A stretch of 50,945 bases of DNA, taken from NCBI GenBank assembly GCA_024639825.1, contig JAHEGH010000015.1:1-50945 (forward strand), in the 5' to 3' direction. Each line of letters begins with the position of its first letter. Position 1 is the first letter of the stretch. Below the pieces are notes generated by a model. It did not search any database and was not told the DNA's origin. It saw only the letters and a list, made by a program, of their open reading frames with translations. This DNA is from Gammaproteobacteria bacterium. GTDB lineage: Bacteria > Pseudomonadota > Gammaproteobacteria > Steroidobacterales > Woeseiaceae. The translations under genes were made by a program, and so were the position numbers. Shown piece after piece: positions 7,805 to 18,300 of this stretch.

Positions 7805-7852
7805 GTACCGGACACCCTATTAGAATCAGAATAGGGTGTCCGGTACCTATTT
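7799..7852. repeat. Perfect 23-bp-arm inverted repeat spanning the stop codons of two convergent genes
   Basis: Arm 1 (7799-7821) and arm 2 (7830-7852) are exact reverse complements around an 8-base loop. The outer end of each arm reads AAATAG in the direction of the incoming gene and supplies the TAG stop of lpxH on one strand and of miaE on the other. It can act as a bidirectional transcription barrier. The arms contain GGTACCGGACACC, and the layout fits a REP/MITE-type mobile palindrome. A run of Gs (7853-7860) follows. Confidence 0.85.
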
Positions 7853-8473
7853 GGGGGGGGTGCCGGAGTGGAAGCGGAACTCGTCGTCGGGTTCGGTCAC
7901 CAGCGCAGCCTCCAGCACCTTGAGTTCATCGAGGCGTGCGTCGATTTCCGCCGCAGTCACACCGCACTCGGATTTGGCGAACGCGATGTAGTGCTCGAAA
8001 TGTCGAGCCTCTGAGGCCAGCAGACCACCATAGAACCGGCCGAGCTTCTCGGGCAGGCGCGGCGCAATCTTCGCGAAGCGTTCGCAGGAACGCGCCTCGA
8101 TAAGCGCACCGATCAACAACAGGTCCAGCAGTTTGTAGGGTTCCTCATGACGCACGGCATCGCGCAGGCCACCCGCGTAGCGTGACGCCGACAGACGCTC
8201 GAAGGGAATCCCGAGGTCATCCATGATGGAGCGCACCTGCTCAAAGTGCCGTAGCTCCTCGCGGGCGAGTCGAGACATGCGCTGCGCCAAAGCCGTCCTG
8301 TCCGGGTAGCGGTACAAAAAACCCAGCGCCGTCGACGCTGCCTTGAGTTCGCAGTTGGCATGATCAAGCAACATCTCAGGCAGGCGTTCACTGGCGACAT
8401 CCAGCCAGGCATCGGGTGTCGGCGTGTCGAGGAACCCGGCAATCGCCGCCGGAACCGGCGTGACTACAGCCAT
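7847..8473 (-). CDS. miaE: tRNA-(ms2io6A) hydroxylase
   Basis: This 208-aa protein matches the MiaE di-iron family. The ligand segments are LLDHANCELKAA, REELRHFEQV, IEARSCERF and ASEARHFEHY, two E-x-x-H pairs in a four-helix bundle. It hydroxylates the isopentenyl side chain of 2-methylthio-N6-isopentenyladenosine-37 in tRNAs reading UNN codons, using oxygen. The start overlaps the end of the upstream kinase gene by 10 bases. The last codons run through the G/C tract and palindrome next to 7852, so the C-terminal GTPPK is probably shaped by that insertion. Confidence 0.95.
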   Translation of the reverse strand: MAVVTPVPAAIAGFLDTPTPDAWLDVASERLPEMLLDHANCELKAASTALGFLYRYPDRTALAQRMSRLAREELRHFEQVRSIMDDLGIPFERLSASRYAGGLRDAVRHEEPYKLLDLLLIGALIEARSCERFAKIAPRLPEKLGRFYGGLLASEARHFEHYIAFAKSECGVTAAEIDARLDELKVLEAALVTEPDDEFRFHSGTPPK

Positions 8474-9669
8474 TCTTCAATCTCCGCTGCCGACTGCAGC
8501 CGATCGTCCGGCGATTTCGCCAGCATCATGTTCAGCAGCGCCTGGTAATGCGCAAAGCGAGGGGGCAGCAATGGCCGTGGCGCATTGCCGTGCAGGTAGA
8601 TGATGCCCATCGCGGTATCAGCCCTGAACGGCTTCTTGCCTGTCAGCATCTCGTAAAAAATAACGCCGAGGCTGTAAATATCGCTGCGTTCGTCGACGGA
8701 GCTACCGTGCCCCTGTTCGGGACTCATGTAATACGGCGTACCGAAAATCTCGCCTTTATCCGTAATCTCGTTTTCAAGCTTCGCGCTCTTCGCCAGGCCG
8801 AAGTCGATCAGGGCGATGGATCCGTCCTTGCGCAGCATGATGTTGCCCGGCTTCAGGTCGCGGTGCAGGACGCCCTTGGCATGTACCGCAGACAACGCGC
8901 TCGCGATCTGCCGGATGTACTGGATAACCGCGCGCTCCGGTATGCCCTTTTCCATGCGTAATCGAAGATCCCCGCCGGCCAGGTACTCCATAGCAATATG
9001 CGCGTGATTGTCACCCACTCCCAGGTCATAAATACGCACGATGTTCGGGTGATCCATCGCGGCGATCGTTTCGTATTCCTGCAGGAATCGATCAAATGCG
9101 CCGATACTGTAATCCTGTCCCGGCATCTGGCGCAGCACCTTGAGCACGACCTGCAGGTGCGTCGATTCGCGCTCCGCAAGATAGACGCCCGAATGTTCCG
9201 TCGACCCCAACTTGCGCATGAACCGATAACCCTTGATCAACGGGTGTATCCCGGTTCGCATGTCGCCAACGAACAAGGATGACGTCGATGCAACGCGTTC
9301 CCGGGAAACGAGGACGTCAGTGAGACCCACGATCAGCGAGTCGTGATTGATGTGATCACGGATGAAATGCGCGTCGGGCCGAAGCCTGTGTGCCGCGTCC
9401 TCATCCTCCTCAGTTCCGAAATAGACGACGGGCGGAAAATTCTTTCGCTTGAGGAAGCGCTGCAGTACGTCAACACCATCGCGATCGCCATGGCGGCTGC
9501 CGAGAAGCACCAGGTCGTTGCCCGCGCCGGAGAAGTCGTCCGGCAGATGGCCGGCCGCAGTCGGGTCATAGGCCGATATAATCGCGTCGGGCCAATGCGT
9601 GGTGACGTGATGCATGAGCAGGCTGCGGAAATCTGCCTGCTCGTCGATAATCATGACCTTGATGCTCAT
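8464..9669 (-). CDS. Serine/threonine protein kinase with a degenerate N-terminal receiver domain
   Basis: This is a 401-aa protein. Residues 1-122 resemble a response-regulator receiver (acidic Asp9, then a DLVLL strand), but the phosphoacceptor position is Gly57. Residues 147-401 are a complete Hanks-type kinase: glycine loop KLGSTEHSGVYLAE, Lys177, Glu, HRDLKPGN (Asp271), DFG (289-291), GTPYYMSPEQ and SDIYSLGVIFYEML. It is therefore an active-looking cytosolic kinase with a pseudo-receiver, possibly controlled by protein contact rather than phosphotransfer. It lies between purF (45-base gap) and miaE (10-base overlap). The substrate is unknown, and the pilus genes in the same run are a guess only. 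Confidence 0.9.
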   Translation of the reverse strand: MSIKVMIIDEQADFRSLLMHHVTTHWPDAIISAYDPTAAGHLPDDFSGAGNDLVLLGSRHGDRDGVDVLQRFLKRKNFPPVVYFGTEEDEDAAHRLRPDAHFIRDHINHDSLIVGLTDVLVSRERVASTSSLFVGDMRTGIHPLIKGYRFMRKLGSTEHSGVYLAERESTHLQVVLKVLRQMPGQDYSIGAFDRFLQEYETIAAMDHPNIVRIYDLGVGDNHAHIAMEYLAGGDLRLRMEKGIPERAVIQYIRQIASALSAVHAKGVLHRDLKPGNIMLRKDGSIALIDFGLAKSAKLENEITDKGEIFGTPYYMSPEQGHGSSVDERSDIYSLGVIFYEMLTGKKPFRADTAMGIIYLHGNAPRPLLPPRFAHYQALLNMMLAKSPDDRLQSAAEIEEWL

Positions 9670-9714
9670 AAGGAAGAACTGTCGCGCGCCAGTGCGCCGC
9701 GCTACAAGCGGCCG

Positions 9715-11226
9715 CTAAAGCGAGACGACCTTCGCAGCAGAGGAAGTTCGGCTCGCACGTGCCTGCTTTGCCGCATCATTGCGGCGCGACTCGAGTTCGT
9801 CGAGATACTCCGGCGTCACATCGCCGGTGACGTATTCGCCGGAGAAGCAGGAGGTATCGAACTCCGTGATAGCCGAGTTGCCATGACGCACAGCGCGAAC
9901 CAGGCCATGCAGGTCCTGGTAGATTAGCCGATCGGCCCCGATGATCTTTTCGATTTCCTCGACAGTGCGCCCATTCGCGATCAATTCCGATGCGGCCGGC
10001 ATGTCGATGCCGTAGACGTTTGGAAATCTCACTGGCGGAGCCGCCGACGCGAAATACACTTTCTTGGCACCGGCTTCCCTTGCCAGCTTGATGATCTGTT
10101 GTGAGGTTGTGCCCCGTACAATCGAGTCATCCACCAGCAGAACATTCTTGCCACGAAACTCCAGGTCAATAGCATTCAGCTTGCGGCGCACAGACTGCAT
10201 CCGTTCAGCTTGCCCGGGCATGATGAAGGTCCGGCCGATATAGCGGTTCTTGATAAACCCTTCGCGATATTTGACGCCAAGGTGATAAGCGACCTGCAGC
10301 GCAGACGTACTGCTGGTATCGGGAATCGGAATCACGACGTCGATATCGTGATCCGGGAAATCCCGCACGATCTTGCCAGCAAGCTGCTCACCCATGCGCA
10401 GCCGGGTCTTGTAGACGGATAAATTATCGAGAATCGAGTCGGGACGCGCGAAATAGACGTACTCAAAAATACAGGGTGTGTGCCTCACTTCCCCTGGGAA
10501 GTTGCGCGTATTCAGCACGCCGTTGTTTTCTATGTACAGGCACTCACCCGGGTGAAGATCGCGCACCCGTTTGAACTGCAGCGCATCGAGCGCCACGCTC
10601 TCAGAAGCGACCATGTAGTCCTTCCGACCGTCGCCTTCACGTTCACCCAGAACCAGGGGCCTGATTCCGTTCGGGTCGCGGAAGGCAACAATGCCAAAAC
10701 CAATAATCAGCGCAACGATGGCGTAACCGCCGCTGCAGCGCTTGTGCACGGCTTCTACGGCATCAAATATATTCTCGGGAGTGGGCTTGCCGTTGACGCG
10801 TGTCTGCAACTCGTGTGCGAGTACATTCAGCAGCACTTCGGAATCTGAATTGGTCGCCAGGTGACGGCGATCCTGACGAATCAACAGTTCGGCGAGTTCG
10901 TCGTAGTTCGTGAGGTTACCGTTGTGTGCAAGGCAAATACCGTACGGCGAATTCACGTAGAACGGCTGCGCTTCGGAGGACTTCGCGCCGCCCGCCGTCG
11001 GGTAGCGAACATGCCCTATGCCGACGTTTCCTTTAAGGCGCATCATGTGACTGCTGCGGAACACATCGCGCACCAGACCATTGCTCTTGCGCTGCTTCAG
11101 CCCGTGCTCTTCGCCCCAGGTTACGATACCGGCGGCATCCTGGCCGCGATGCTGCAACACGGTCAGCGCGTTGTACAAAGCCTGGTTGACCGGTTGCGAA
11201 CTAACGATTCCTACAACGCCACACAT
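9715..11226 (-). CDS. purF: Amidophosphoribosyltransferase
   Basis: This 503-aa enzyme starts MCGVVGIV, and after Met removal Cys2 is the N-terminal glutaminase nucleophile. It has the class II glutamine amidotransferase domain (about 2-230: [26 protein letters not shown]) and the phosphoribosyltransferase domain with [14 protein letters not shown]. It makes phosphoribosylamine from PRPP and glutamine, the first step of purine synthesis. It sits 13 bases after cvpA, the usual order. Confidence 0.97.
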   Translation of the reverse strand: MCGVVGIVSSQPVNQALYNALTVLQHRGQDAAGIVTWGEEHGLKQRKSNGLVRDVFRSSHMMRLKGNVGIGHVRYPTAGGAKSSEAQPFYVNSPYGICLAHNGNLTNYDELAELLIRQDRRHLATNSDSEVLLNVLAHELQTRVNGKPTPENIFDAVEAVHKRCSGGYAIVALIIGFGIVAFRDPNGIRPLVLGEREGDGRKDYMVASESVALDALQFKRVRDLHPGECLYIENNGVLNTRNFPGEVRHTPCIFEYVYFARPDSILDNLSVYKTRLRMGEQLAGKIVRDFPDHDIDVVIPIPDTSSTSALQVAYHLGVKYREGFIKNRYIGRTFIMPGQAERMQSVRRKLNAIDLEFRGKNVLLVDDSIVRGTTSQQIIKLAREAGAKKVYFASAAPPVRFPNVYGIDMPAASELIANGRTVEEIEKIIGADRLIYQDLHGLVRAVRHGNSAITEFDTSCFSGEYVTGDVTPEYLDELESRRNDAAKQARASRTSSAAKVVSL

Positions 11227-11239
11227 AAATCAGTCTCTC

Positions 11240-11770
11240 TCAGAGCTCAATCGGTCCGTCAGTCGGCAGTGACTTGGCTGCCTCTTCAGGAGTTATTAGT
11301 TCGAGGCCCTGCGGGGCCACAACCTCAATCCATTGCGCGACGACTTCAAGGTGCGGGATCAGCCGAGAATTCCCCCACCACCCATCATTATCGAATCCCG
11401 CGAACTGGCCGCCGATAATAAATACTGCGACCAGCAGGATGCCGCGAAGGGCACCGAACAATGACCCGAGGAAGCGATCCATGCCGCTCAGCACTGACAG
11501 GCGAACGAGTTTCGAAATACCCCAACCCAGCAGGCCACCAACCGCAAGGACAACCGAAAACACAAGCACCCGACCGAACCATACCTGCAATTCTCGTGAA
11601 TTCAGCCAGCTGTCGGATACCTTGCCAATCGCCGGGCCGAAGTACAGCGCCGCCCAGATCGCAAACAACAGGGCGGCTATGGAGATCGCTTCTTTAACAA
11701 AGCCGCGGAAGATTCCCACGACAACGGAAATCGCTATGGCAACGGCAATCAGTATGTCGATGATCGGCAT
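11240..11770 (-). CDS. cvpA: CvpA-family inner-membrane protein
   Basis: This 176-aa protein has four predicted membrane helices starting at IDILIAVAIAISVVVGIFRGF, the CvpA signature (I-D-x-x-I, G-x-x-R-G-F-V-K-E). Family members affect colicin V export, envelope homeostasis and biofilm, and the exact activity is not established. It is placed between the SPOR protein gene and purF as in many gammaproteobacteria. Confidence 0.93.
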   Translation of the reverse strand: MPIIDILIAVAIAISVVVGIFRGFVKEAISIAALLFAIWAALYFGPAIGKVSDSWLNSRELQVWFGRVLVFSVVLAVGGLLGWGISKLVRLSVLSGMDRFLGSLFGALRGILLVAVFIIGGQFAGFDNDGWWGNSRLIPHLEVVAQWIEVVAPQGLELITPEEAAKSLPTDGPIEL

Positions 11771-11824
11771 CGGAGATGTCGTCTCAGGTCGGCACGTTTG
11801 GGCTTAGAACGGAACCGGATAATA

Positions 11825-12424
11825 TCACGGGTGCGGCACAACCTGACCATTGTGACCCACCTTTGCGAGGCGACTGGCCATGGCTTCTGCGCTGACACGA
11901 TCCTTTTGGGGCCCGATACGCACTCGGTGCAGCTGGCCAGTATCGGTCGACAGCTGGCTGAGGAACGCCGCATAGCCCTGTTTACGCAGGTCCGCCGCCA
12001 GCTTCTCAGCATTGTCCTTGTTGGAAAAGCTGCCCAACTGCACGGCCCACATCCCCGTTGTTGACGCGGCTGGCGCAGGCGCAGGCTTTGCAGGAGGCTT
12101 CTCTTCGCGGGTCTCGGGAACCTGCTCCTGCTCCTGCTCCTGCTGTACTACGGCCGGCTTCGGCTCCTCTCGGACCGGCTCCCGGACAACGGGCTCCGGT
12201 GTGGCCTGCGCAGGCGCGCTGGCAGCCGGTACCGGATCCTTGCGATCCCGGTCAAGTACGACTGTCTGAGTCTTCTGGTCTTCCTGGCCGGGCAGCAATA
12301 CCCGCTCCGTCACAATTTCGCCTTCTGCGGGAGGTCCGTCCAGGAAGATGGGGACAACGAGAACCGCGAAAATGACTAGCACCACGGCACCGATAATTCT
12401 TTCTTTCAAAGCTCGTTCCATCAT
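11825..12424 (-). CDS. dedD: DedD-like SPOR-domain cell-division protein
   Basis: This 199-aa protein has one N-terminal membrane anchor (IIGAVVLVIFAVLVVPIFL, about 10-28), a Pro/Glu/Ala/Gln-rich linker (about 55-120) and a C-terminal SPOR domain (about 125-199, WAVQLGSFSNKDNAEKLAADL). SPOR domains bind denuded septal peptidoglycan. DedD helps constriction. Its ATG overlaps the folC stop (ATGA), a coupled pair. Confidence 0.92.
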   Translation of the reverse strand: MMERALKERIIGAVVLVIFAVLVVPIFLDGPPAEGEIVTERVLLPGQEDQKTQTVVLDRDRKDPVPAASAPAQATPEPVVREPVREEPKPAVVQQEQEQEQVPETREEKPPAKPAPAPAASTTGMWAVQLGSFSNKDNAEKLAADLRKQGYAAFLSQLSTDTGQLHRVRIGPQKDRVSAEAMASRLAKVGHNGQVVPHP

Positions 12425-13659
12425 TTTTGGGGTCGCGAGTATAGCCTAAGCTGATTGAGTACGGGGCCGACCAGGTAGAACGATCCCGTGACCAGTATTC
12501 TGTCATTTATTCCCGCCTCGCGCCGGGCCGAATCGATCGCCTGCTCAAGCGAATCGGCCACCAGACAAGGTCGGTTGCAGGCGTTCGCAAGCCGCCGTGC
12601 CAGCTCGGCGGCCGGCAAGGCCCGGTGACTGTCAGCCGTGACCGCAATCCAGCGATCCACATACTCGCAAAGCGGCACAACGACGCCCTCCACGTCCTTG
12701 TCGTCCAGCATACCGATGATCGCGGTCGTTTCGCCCTCATGCTGCCCTTGCGCCAGCACGTCGACCAACGCTTCGGCTGCCGCCGGGTTGTGCGCCACAT
12801 CCAGCAGCCATGTGGTGCCATCCTGCTCGACACGCTGCCCACGACCCGTGAGCTGAACCTGTGGCAACACGGCCGCGACGAGTTCCGGGGCTGTCGCTGC
12901 AGCAATCCCGGAGGCACCGAGCATTGCGAGTACGGCCGCCGCATTGCCTACCTGGAACGCACCTGCCAGTCCCGGCTGCGGCACTCCCTCAAGCGTAAAA
13001 TCCCGTCCGCGGAGCAGCAGCTTCGCTCCGACTTTTTCTGCCTGTGTAACAACCGTCCGGGGTACGTCGATACCGCCGTAGACGACGGGAATATCACGCC
13101 GCATCACGCCGGCTTTCTCTGCGGCAATCGTTTCAATATCCTCGCCCAGCCAGTCGCAGTGATCGAGCGTCACGTTGGTGATGAGTGCAGCGGTAGGCTC
13201 AATGGCATTCGTCGCATCCAGGCGCCCGCCCATGCCGACCTCCAGTACCCAGGCGTCGAGATCGGCGGCAGAGAATACGACCAGCGCTGCCAACGTACCG
13301 TACTCGAAGTAGGTGAGCGATACGCCCTGACGGGCGATTTCCACCTTTTCGAACGCGGCAACGATCTCGCTGTCACTCGCAAAAGCGCCGTTCACGGCGA
13401 TGCGTTCGTTATAGTCGATGATATGCGGTGAGGTATACACGCCGGTCTGCAATCCGGCGGCCCGCAGCAAGGCATCCGTCATGGCAACGCTGGAACCCTT
13501 GCCGTTTGTACCGGCAATGAGAAACACATGATCGGGGCGCTGCAGGGGCAGGCGGCCAAGCACGTCCTGAACCCGCTCAAGTCCGAGTTCGATTTCGCTG
13601 GGATGCAGCGTCTCCAGCCACGTCAGCCATGCGGACAACGGCGAGCCGGCAGGTAACAT
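12421..13659 (-). CDS. folC: Bifunctional dihydrofolate/folylpolyglutamate synthase
   Basis: I chose the ATG at 13659 (MLPAGSPLSAWLTWLE), 7 bases after the accD stop. A longer in-frame start at 13722 would run far into accD. This gives 412 aa. Motifs are the P-loop AGTNGKGSS, LEVGMGGRLDATN, ITNVTLDHCDWLG and LLDVAHNPAAAEAL. It adds dihydropteroate and glutamate units in folate synthesis. It sits in the accD-folC-dedD order common in gammaproteobacteria. Confidence 0.95.
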   Translation of the reverse strand: MLPAGSPLSAWLTWLETLHPSEIELGLERVQDVLGRLPLQRPDHVFLIAGTNGKGSSVAMTDALLRAAGLQTGVYTSPHIIDYNERIAVNGAFASDSEIVAAFEKVEIARQGVSLTYFEYGTLAALVVFSAADLDAWVLEVGMGGRLDATNAIEPTAALITNVTLDHCDWLGEDIETIAAEKAGVMRRDIPVVYGGIDVPRTVVTQAEKVGAKLLLRGRDFTLEGVPQPGLAGAFQVGNAAAVLAMLGASGIAAATAPELVAAVLPQVQLTGRGQRVEQDGTTWLLDVAHNPAAAEALVDVLAQGQHEGETTAIIGMLDDKDVEGVVVPLCEYVDRWIAVTADSHRALPAAELARRLANACNRPCLVADSLEQAIDSARREAGINDRILVTGSFYLVGPVLNQLRLYSRPQK

Positions 13660-13666
13660 CGTTAGA

Positions 13667-14536
13667 TCAGGACGCGGGAACGGGGCTGGCTTGACCAGAG
13701 AATTTTGCCAGCAACTCGCCAATCTCTTCGCGCATCTTGCGGCGGTCCAGGATCATATCGATTGCGCCGTGGTCCAGCAGAAACTCGCTGCGCTGGAATC
13801 CTTCGGGCAGGCGTTCGCGAACGGTCTGCTCGATGACGCGCGGTCCGGCAAATCCGATCAACGCGCCAGGCTCACCAATATTGACGTCACCCAGCATTGC
13901 GAGGCTCGCCGACACACCACCCGTGGTCGGGTCCGTCAGGACCGATATATAAGGGATACCGCGGGCACCAAGGTTCGCGAGCGCCGCTGATGTCTTGGCC
14001 ATCTGCAGCAGCGAAAACAGGGCCTCCTGCATGCGCGCCCCACCACTGGCTGCAAACGAGACAAGCGGCATGTTGTTTTCAGCCGCGTAGTTCGCCGCGC
14101 GAGCAAAGCGCTCGCCGACGACCGAGCCCATCGAACCGCCCATAAAGCCGAATTCGAAAGCACAGACAACGACCGGACGCCCAAACAGGGTACCCGTGAC
14201 GGACACGAGCGCGTCCTTCTCGCCGGTCTTCTTCTGCGCCTGCACAAGGCGATCGCGATAGCGCTTGCTGTCCTTGAACTTGAGTGGATCTTCAGGCTCG
14301 AGCTGCCTGGAAAGCTCCTGCTGCGAATCCGGGTCGAGGAAGAAACCGAGACGCCGGCGAGCGCCGATACGCATGTGAAAATTGCACTTGGGGCAAACGT
14401 GCATATTGCGCTCGAGTTCATTGCGATACAGCTGCGCATCGCAGTTCGAACACTTGATCCATACACCTTCAGGCACAGACTTGGCGCGCTTTTCAGTGCT
14501 GATGCGCGACGGCATCAATTTCTCTAACCAGCTCAT
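13667..14536 (-). CDS. accD: Acetyl-CoA carboxylase carboxyltransferase subunit beta
   Basis: This 289-aa protein starts at [12 protein letters not shown] (14536). An upstream in-frame start (14608) would overlap truA and add residues not found in the family. It has a Cys4 zinc ribbon (CSNC, then CPKC after about 15 residues) and a crotonase-fold core ([39 protein letters not shown]). With AccA it transfers carboxyl from carboxybiotin to acetyl-CoA. In pseudomonads trpF lies between truA and accD, but here only 7 bases separate them. Confidence 0.96.
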   Translation of the reverse strand: MSWLEKLMPSRISTEKRAKSVPEGVWIKCSNCDAQLYRNELERNMHVCPKCNFHMRIGARRRLGFFLDPDSQQELSRQLEPEDPLKFKDSKRYRDRLVQAQKKTGEKDALVSVTGTLFGRPVVVCAFEFGFMGGSMGSVVGERFARAANYAAENNMPLVSFAASGGARMQEALFSLLQMAKTSAALANLGARGIPYISVLTDPTTGGVSASLAMLGDVNIGEPGALIGFAGPRVIEQTVRERLPEGFQRSEFLLDHGAIDMILDRRKMREEIGELLAKFSGQASPVPAS

Positions 14537-14543
14537 TGGAGAA

Positions 14544-15326
14544 TCATATCCGTATAGTTTGCGAACAGCCAGCCGCCGGAACGCCAAATGCTGCCGGGTA
14601 TTCGACACCGGCGAGCGTCAGCCCGTGTGCCGGCGCGGCAATTCCTCCCGCTTTGCGATCGCGACTCTCCAGGACCTCGCTAATCCATTCGACGCGCTCC
14701 TCACCGAGCCCGACGGTGGCCACCGAACCCATGATATTCCGCACCATGTGCTGCAGGAACGCGTTGGCGGTTACCTCGAGTGTAATCCAGTCGCCTTCCC
14801 GGCTGACCGAGATATGGGTCATGTGACGCACCGCCGTGTTGGCCTGACAGCCAGCCGCCCGGAAGGCCGAGAAATCATGTTCACCGAGGAGCTGCTGCGC
14901 CGCCGCGTGCATGCGTTCCGCATCCAGCGGCTCATACACCCACCAGGCACGATACCGATGCAGCGCTGAGCGCTGCAGGCGGTTCAGTATGAGATAACGG
15001 TAGCTGCGGGAGGTCGCCGAGAAACGTGCGTGAAAATCATCGGCGACGGGAGCTACCCAGCTGACGTTGATGTCGTCCGGTAGATTGGTGTTCGCTCCCA
15101 GCAACCAGCCACGCTCGCTGCGATCGCTGTCCGTGTCAAAATGCACCACCTGGTCGGTGGCATGCACGCCCGTGTCGGTGCGACCCGCACAGATGACTTC
15201 GACAGGATGGTTGGCAACCACGCTGAGCGCCTCTTCGACGCGTTGCTGCACACCGAGACCGGTTTTCTGGCGTTGCCAGCCGTTGTACGACGTACCGTCG
15301 TATTCAATACCGAGCGCGACGCGCAT
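14544..15326 (-). CDS. truA: tRNA pseudouridine(38-40) synthase
   Basis: This 260-aa protein starts at the ATG at 15326, and the TTG one codon before is unnecessary. The catalytic Asp lies in [30 protein letters not shown] and the N-terminal [17 protein letters not shown] are family signatures. It isomerises uridines 38-40 of the anticodon stem-loop. The fimV-truA pairing is as in Pseudomonas. Confidence 0.96.
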   Translation of the reverse strand: MRVALGIEYDGTSYNGWQRQKTGLGVQQRVEEALSVVANHPVEVICAGRTDTGVHATDQVVHFDTDSDRSERGWLLGANTNLPDDINVSWVAPVADDFHARFSATSRSYRYLILNRLQRSALHRYRAWWVYEPLDAERMHAAAQQLLGEHDFSAFRAAGCQANTAVRHMTHISVSREGDWITLEVTANAFLQHMVRNIMGSVATVGLGEERVEWISEVLESRDRKAGGIAAPAHGLTLAGVEYPAAFGVPAAGCSQTIRI

Positions 15327-15346
15327 CAAGCTGCCGTCGGCGAGAC

Positions 15347-18300
15347 TTAACTCGGCAGCGAATCGAGCAGCTGCTGTGCCTGCTGGCGCTGGCCCTCGTC
15401 ACCTTCGTCGAGCACTTCCTCGAGAATGCTGCGAGCACCTGCCGGATCACCCATGTCGACATACGCGCGGGCGAGATCGAGCTTGGTCCCGACCTCGGTC
15501 ATCGTGCGCGCTTCGTGCAGATCGTCACTCATGTCGTCCGGTGAGATCGACATTGTCGGGATTTCCGCCGTCTCGTCAGCCAGGGAGGGGCGCGGTTGCT
15601 CCACCGTCGCATCGTCGCGGGGCTGCTCAAGCGTGTCGCCGACTTCGCTAACCTGCAGTGCGGCCGTCAGGTCGTCCAGGTCAAGATCCAGATCGGTCCT
15701 GGCGATAGCAGGCATTTCGCCCGTCTCGTCGAGGCTCGAGTGACCCGTAAACGCTTCCGGCGGCAAGGCTTCGGTCTTCGCAAAGTCAAAGTCGTCCTCG
15801 TCGTCGTCCATCGGTGCCAGCAGGGTTTCGGCGTCACCCGAGACTTCAGTGTCTTCGTCACCGTAGCCGGACGCCAGCAATGTTGCTTCGTCGTCGGCGA
15901 TATCCGTATCAAGGCCTACACCGGTTGCAACGGCCATGTCTTCGCTCAGTACCTGCGTGCGACCCGTCGCCTCAAGCAGGTCCAGGTCAATACCTGTGTC
16001 CGTGTCGCTCTCATACTCGACGTCCATCAGCGGCATCCTGCCCGTCTCGTCCGGGGCCAGACGCATCCCGGTGCTCGAGGTATCAAGGTCGCCGAAGCCG
16101 AAGTCATCGTCGATCTCCGGATTATTGCCGGTCACATCGTCGAAATCAGTCAGTGTCTCGTTAATGCCGGTATCAGCAAGTGCTTCGTTTGTGCCGGTGA
16201 TATCGAGGTCCAGGTCGTCGAGGTTGATCTCGGCCGTCGCATCCGAGTCCTGGCCGCTTTCGGAAATCGAGTCGCCCAGGGCCTCATCGAGGGACGGGAG
16301 TTCAGACGTGCCGCCTCCCAGGCCCGCGAACTGTTGCTCGATGGTCGGTGTTTCGACCGTCGGCTCGACCGGTGCCGGCATTTCAGCCGTTACGTCCAGC
16401 CCTGCTTCGACAGTCTCGGTATCGTCGGGGATCGCTATGCGTTCACCGGTCGTCTCATCAAACAGGAAATCGATGCCTTCATCGCCACCTGCCGATGCAT
16501 CACCACCGAGGTCAATAATGTCGGACCCCGCCCCGTCGTTGCCACCGAAATCCATATCCAGTTCGGCCGCGTCATCCATCTCGGCTTCAAAGGAGAGGTC
16601 GACTGCCTTGGTCGCACCGGCAATCCCGGCACCCGCGAAGAGTTCGTGCTCTGCGGCAATCTGCTGGCCCATGATGACAATCTTGTCCCAGAGCCCTGAA
16701 TCACTGTCGCCGACGGCTGCCTTGAGGCGTCCGGCCGCGTCGACAAAGGCGTCCTGGTTGCCCCACACGAAATAGATTTCACAGAGCTTGGACATGAGCG
16801 CCGTATCATTCGGGTCGGATTCCAGGGCGCCGTTGACGAGATCGGCAGCCTGGTCATAAAGACCGTAGGCCATATGGAAATCGGCTTCAGCCAGCGGGTC
16901 GGTCTGGTCGAGATTGACCGCAGTCTCGCTGCTAAACGTATCTTCCAGCGAACCGAATTCGCCGGTGTCGCCTGTTGCCGCTGCCAGATCCGGCGCAGGA
17001 GCCTCGATGGTCTCGATGCTCTCGGTTGCTTCACCGAACTCAGGTTCCAGCGAACGCATGCCGGTATCCTGTTCGACCACCACAATCGATTCATCATCAC
17101 GTGCTGGTGCCCGCAGGGTCTCGGTCGCTGACATGGCGCCCGCTGCAATTTCGTCGCTGTCCAGCGTTTCCCAGGGTGAGTCGTCATCGTCGCCGCTACC
17201 GCGGCGCAGGAACCAGAGCAACACACCGGCAGCCAGGACGACGGCTGCACCAATCTTCAGCCACCAGCTGCCGAGAATGCCCATGATGCGATCCATAATG
17301 CTGGGCTCGCTGACACGCGGCCGGCTCACAGTCGCTGCCGGTGGCGTCACTTCTTCATCCGAGGCTTCGTCATCGGCCGCGGCATCATCGGCAACCAGCG
17401 CCTCGTCATCGGTCATTTCATCGTCTATGAACACGTCGTCGGTCGTATCGTCCACGAGCGTGTCGTCGACCGGCGGTTCGTAGACCTCGCCGCGAATGTC
17501 GGCAAGTTCCTGCCGCAGCGAAGCGAGTTCGTTGTCCCGAATTTCAATGAGCGATTGCTGATCCGGCACATCAGCGGCTTCCAGGTCCGCGATGCGGTCC
17601 GCGATCTCCTGTTCCCGAGTGATGGGTTCGGACGTGCTGAGGTCATCCTCGTAGTCGAGTCCCGCCGGCTCTTCGTCAGGCGGCACAAGCACCAGGCTGG
17701 GGCGCGTCTGGGTCGCATCGGGCTCAGTGGTGTAGCCGGTATCAGTGGTCGTATCTGCGGAGCTCGTGTCCGGCGCCCTGAAAGCTGCCGGGCCACCCCA
17801 TTCTTCGTTCTGGCGTTTGACTGCCGCGAACGCATCGCCACGACTGATCTGGAAAACCTCATCAGCGCTGGGAATGTTCAGCGATGCTCCAGCGCTCAGC
17901 CGATTGATGTTGCCCGTGAAAGCCTGCTGGTTCGCTTCAAAGATCGCGATCATGGTCTGGTTGATCGTCAGGCGACTGTCAGGGCGCATGCGGCTCGCGA
18001 TACCCCAAAGGGTGTCGCCGCGCTCGACGTAGAGAGCGCCTCCGGACGATGTTGAATAATCGGAGTCACCTGGTACGGGCGGTGGTGAAGTACGGACCGG
18101 CTCTTTTTCGCCTTCCGGCGCTGGCGGAGGAGTCACCCGCGGCTGCGTCGGCGGTGGTGTCGCGCGCTGCTGCGGTTGCGGCGCAGGCTCGGGCTGGCGT
18201 TCGATGCGCGCACTGTCACTCGGTACCGCTCGACGCGGAGCCTGTACGGACGGCGTCTGTTGCACGACCGGCGGAGCGTAGGTCGGCGGATCCAGGAGAA

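Noticed and set aside
12625..13431. A 268-codon open frame on the plus strand
   Set aside because: It is antisense to folC, which has all family motifs. It has no start signal or domain.
13660..13722. A longer N-terminus for folC
   Set aside because: It would overlap accD by 56 bases, and the added residues do not resemble FolC.
16435..17253. Long open frames on both strands inside fimV
   Set aside because: The acidic, GC-biased repeats of the fimV tail keep other frames open. Only the fimV frame has domains.
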